Below the pieces are notes generated by a model, which worked only from the letters and a program-made list of their open reading frames with translations, searched no databases and was not told the origin of the DNA. From Pseudomonadota bacterium (GTDB lineage: Bacteria > Pseudomonadota > Alphaproteobacteria > Micropepsales > Micropepsaceae): 7,696 nt of DNA. The translations under genes and the position numbers were made by a program. Below are positions 6,168-7,696 of this stretch, piece after piece. The stretch is taken from positions 1 to 7,696 of the forward strand of contig JANYBR010000369.1 of the NCBI GenBank assembly GCA_025360685.1, given 5' to 3'. Position 1 is the stretch's first letter, and each line of letters opens with the position of its first letter.

Positions 6168-6881
6168 CTACTGCGCGCCGTTTACTGCCAGCATCACGGG
6201 CTTGTCGCGGTACAGTGTGGGAAAAACGCGCTTCAACGCCTCGATCTTCGGCAGATCGTTGTAGACGATGTAGGGATAGGTCGGATTGTGGATCAGGAAA
6301 TCCTGATGATAGCCCTCGGCCGCGTAGAAACCGTTCAGCTTTTCGATTTTCGTGACGATCGGCGACGGGAACGTGTGCGCTGCCGTCAGCTGCGTCACAT
6401 ATGCGCGCGCGACTTTTTCCTGCATGGCTGAGGCGAAGAAGATCTCGGAGCGATAGCTCGAGCCCCTGTCCGGGCCTTGACGATCCAACTCTGTCGGATC
6501 GTGTGCCACCGAGAAGTAGATGCGCAGGATTTCGCCGAAGGACACCTGGCGCGGATCGAAGGTAATCTGCACGGACTCCGCGTGGCCCGTCGTCTCGGTA
6601 CCGACCAGCGGATAAAGCGCCGTCGCCTTGGCGCCGCCCGAGTAGCCGGCCACGACCTTCGTCACGCCACGGACATGCTCGAACACACCCTGCATGCCCC
6701 AGAAGCAGCCGCCGGCCAGGACGGCGGTCTCGCTCGCGGGCGCCCCGGCCTTGGGTGCATCCTGTGCCGCCACCGCAATGGCCCGGTCGATCGAGTCAGC
6801 CTGCGCATATTCGTAAAGGCCGGTTCCGGCCAGCACGGCCACCAAGGCCAGAATTCCAATGTTGTGCGAAGTTGCGTTCAT
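6168..6881 (-). CDS. msrA: Peptide-methionine (S)-S-oxide reductase MsrA, exported
   Basis: A 237-residue MsrA that reduces the S epimer of methionine sulfoxide. The catalytic motif is GCFWG (58-62) with nucleophile Cys59. Further family marks are AGYSGG (78-83), TTGHAESVQI (97-106, Glu102), HDPTELDRQG with SSYRSEIFF (127-149) and YHQDFL (191-196) near the C-terminus. Cys59 is the only cysteine in the protein, so the C-terminal resolving cysteines of E. coli-type MsrA are absent. An N-terminal hydrophobic stretch (about 8-22) with AQA at 26-28 fits a Sec signal or a membrane anchor, followed by an Ala/Pro-rich linker to residue 52; the n-region lacks Lys or Arg, so cleavage is uncertain. The start at 6881 is preceded by GAGGAGA at 6893-6887. 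An ATG at 6917 in frame has no ribosome site and lies in the predicted promoter. Downstream of nrsF, with its own predicted ECF promoter. Confidence 0.96.
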   Translation of the reverse strand: MNATSHNIGILALVAVLAGTGLYEYAQADSIDRAIAVAAQDAPKAGAPASETAVLAGGCFWGMQGVFEHVRGVTKVVAGYSGGAKATALYPLVGTETTGHAESVQITFDPRQVSFGEILRIYFSVAHDPTELDRQGPDRGSSYRSEIFFASAMQEKVARAYVTQLTAAHTFPSPIVTKIEKLNGFYAAEGYHQDFLIHNPTYPYIVYNDLPKIEALKRVFPTLYRDKPVMLAVNGAQ

Positions 6882-6886
6882 GAATC

Positions 6887-6893
6887 TCTCCTC
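6887..6893 (-). promoter_or_regulatory. Ribosome binding site of msrA
   Basis: GAGGAGA on the minus strand, five bases before the ATG whose first base is 6881. It decides between this start and the in-frame ATG at 6917, which has no such site. Confidence 0.85.
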
Positions 6894-6908
6894 TCGCACC
6901 CAAATCAC

Positions 6909-6937
6909 TATACGCATGACAGGTGGATACGGTTACA
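6909..6937 (-). promoter_or_regulatory. Predicted ECF (SigF-like) promoter of msrA
   Basis: On the minus strand: TGTAACC (6937-6931) as -35, a spacer of exactly 16 bases (6930-6915), and CGTATA (6914-6909) as -10. The AAC core of the -35 and the CG-start of the -10 are typical of ECF promoters. The expected transcript start near 6902-6905 leaves a leader of about 21-24 bases carrying the strong ribosome site, a normal arrangement. The element lies in the 74-base gap between nrsF and msrA, so msrA can be transcribed separately from sigF-nrsF. The neighbouring sigma factor is the obvious candidate. Confidence 0.68.
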
Positions 6938-6955
6938 CGGCAAGGACGGATCAAC

Positions 6956-7597
6956 TCACCAGCGCAGAACCGATCGGCCCAGCAACGCGCCAAATGCACC
7001 CACCGCAACGATCCCCAGCGTGTACCAAATAGCCACGAAAGGCGCCGCACTTTCCGTGCAATGGAAGGCGTAAATCAACGTCCCGGCCGCACCGGCGAGC
7101 ACGCCTGCCACGGCTCCCGCCAGGATCAGCCGCGTGGGCGCCAGCGCGCGCAAGGCCCAGAACAGGCCGAAGAAGATCGGCGCGGACAGGATCACAATGT
7201 TGCGAGCGCAGACCTGATACGAGCCGCCCAGCATCAGTTTCATCCGTAGTTCTTCCGGGGCGCCCACGAGCTGGTATCCTGCCAACGCCACCATTATGGC
7301 CAACGGAGCAAGGATCAACGGTCCAAACACGCCGCCCTCGCCGTCCGGTCGCGCCAGACGATCGATCAATCCGAAGCCGAGTACGGCAACGCTCAACGCA
7401 TAGGCGAACTTCATCCAGAATGGACCCGTCATCATCGCGTGCATCAGATCGGCGCGCACGCCAAGCCAGAGCACCATCATCGCAACGGACACAACCACGC
7501 CGACCGCAAGGCCGAGACCAAGCGTGCGGCCAACGGCGTGCCGTGACGTCGGCGACGCATCACTGGCAAGTGCGGCGATGAGATCGTCGGTCTTCAT
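6956..7597 (-). CDS. nrsF: NrsF-family (DUF1109) membrane anti-sigma factor
   Basis: A 213-residue polytopic inner-membrane protein of the NrsF/DUF1109 family, which holds SigF-type ECF sigma factors inactive until oxidative or metal stress. The N-terminus MKTDDLIAAL is the cytoplasmic segment typical of the family. Six hydrophobic helices follow at about 28-48, 63-80, 88-108, 132-150, 157-177 and 187-207. There are only two cysteines, Cys130 (SYQVCAR) and Cys180 (AFHCTE), close to the helix boundaries. I recall two conserved cysteines at nearly the same positions (about 131 and 181) in Caulobacter NrsF being needed for signalling. The start at 7597 overlaps the stop of the sigma factor gene by four bases (ATGA) and has GAGGAG just before it, so the pair is translationally coupled. 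Identity is firm from sequence and context; the inducing signal is inferred. Confidence 0.92.
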   Translation of the reverse strand: MKTDDLIAALASDASPTSRHAVGRTLGLGLAVGVVVSVAMMVLWLGVRADLMHAMMTGPFWMKFAYALSVAVLGFGLIDRLARPDGEGGVFGPLILAPLAIMVALAGYQLVGAPEELRMKLMLGGSYQVCARNIVILSAPIFFGLFWALRALAPTRLILAGAVAGVLAGAAGTLIYAFHCTESAAPFVAIWYTLGIVAVGAFGALLGRSVLRW

Positions 7598-7696
7598 GAC
7601 TCCTCGCCCTCGATCCTGGCTCCAAGCCACTTGAGTCCCCGGTGCACACCGACTTTCACCGCAGATTCGGACATGTGGTGCCGAGCGGCAGCCTCA
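7594..7696 (-). CDS. sigF: ECF RNA polymerase sigma factor, C-terminal end (SigF-like, partial)
   Basis: Only the last 33 codons are in the window; the gene continues beyond base 7696. The visible peptide begins EAAARHHMSESAVKVGVHRG and ends in GARIEGEES before TGA at 7596-7594. The segment matches sigma region 4.2: an alanine-rich first helix, the turn, and the recognition helix SESAVKVGVHRGLKWL that contacts the -35 element. Overlap with nrsF identifies it as the cognate SigF-type sigma factor rather than a generic LuxR-like regulator with a similar helix-turn-helix. It is probably the factor that reads the two TGTAACC-N16-CG elements in this window. Its own promoter, and whether it is autoregulated, lies outside the window. 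Confidence 0.82.
   Translation of the reverse strand, partial: EAAARHHMSESAVKVGVHRGLKWLGARIEGEES

Noticed and set aside
6882..6917. In-frame ATG at 6917 as the msrA start
   Set aside because: It has no ribosome site and lies between the predicted -35 and -10, upstream of the expected transcript start; 6881 has a strong GAGGAGA.
1..7696. CRISPR array, tRNA/rRNA, insertion sequence or attachment site
   Set aside because: No spaced direct repeats, tRNA-like cloverleaf with an anticodon, transposase or terminal inverted repeats seen by eye. The cloverleaf at 5256-5330 lacks tRNA landmarks.

Overview
The window reads as part of the chromosome of a GC-rich proteobacterium, most likely an alphaproteobacterium. 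The evidence is the NrsF-type anti-sigma factor coupled to an ECF sigma factor, a Tat-exported MsrB of a type common in that class, and a paired palindromic repeat of the CGTCAT-GCCCGG kind that I associate with alphaproteobacterial intergenic regions. Genus cannot be read from the sequence. Coding density is very high: no gap exceeds 180 bases, and I saw no rRNA, tRNA, insertion sequence or CRISPR array.

Layout. Bases 1-3181 (+) carry two translationally coupled ABC exporter half-transporters, the first cut by the window edge. Their ATPase motifs are degenerate in complementary ways, as in asymmetric heterodimeric exporters. After 35 bases comes a tight cluster (3217-5220, +): an isocitrate lyase/PEP mutase superfamily lyase with the KRCGH catalytic motif, a carboxymuconolactone decarboxylase-like protein without the AhpD redox cysteines, and a Tat-exported methionine-R-sulfoxide reductase (msrB). 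A 179-base gap holds a 75-base palindromic repeat pair, followed by an alpha/beta hydrolase (5400-6167, +). Its stop codon directly abuts the stop codon of an exported methionine-S-sulfoxide reductase (msrA, 6168-6881, -). Upstream of msrA on the same strand lie nrsF (6956-7597, -) and the last 33 codons of an ECF sigma factor (7594-7696, -), overlapping nrsF by 4 bases.

How it fits together. The most interesting signal is regulatory. The 74-base gap before msrA contains TGTAACC-N16-CGTATA. The same arrangement, TGTAACC-N16-CGAAAT, recurs on the other strand in the 3' end of the lyase gene, just upstream of the decarboxylase-like gene and msrB. This suggests that the adjacent SigF/NrsF pair controls both stereospecific methionine sulfoxide reductases, i.e. 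a local envelope oxidative-damage repair regulon. The NrsF here has two cysteines (C130, C180) in positions close to those I recall as important in Caulobacter NrsF. Both Msr enzymes appear to be exported, by different routes (Tat for MsrB, Sec or membrane anchor for MsrA), and both lack the usual resolving cysteine. The families are individually well known; the joint promoter arrangement is the part worth testing.
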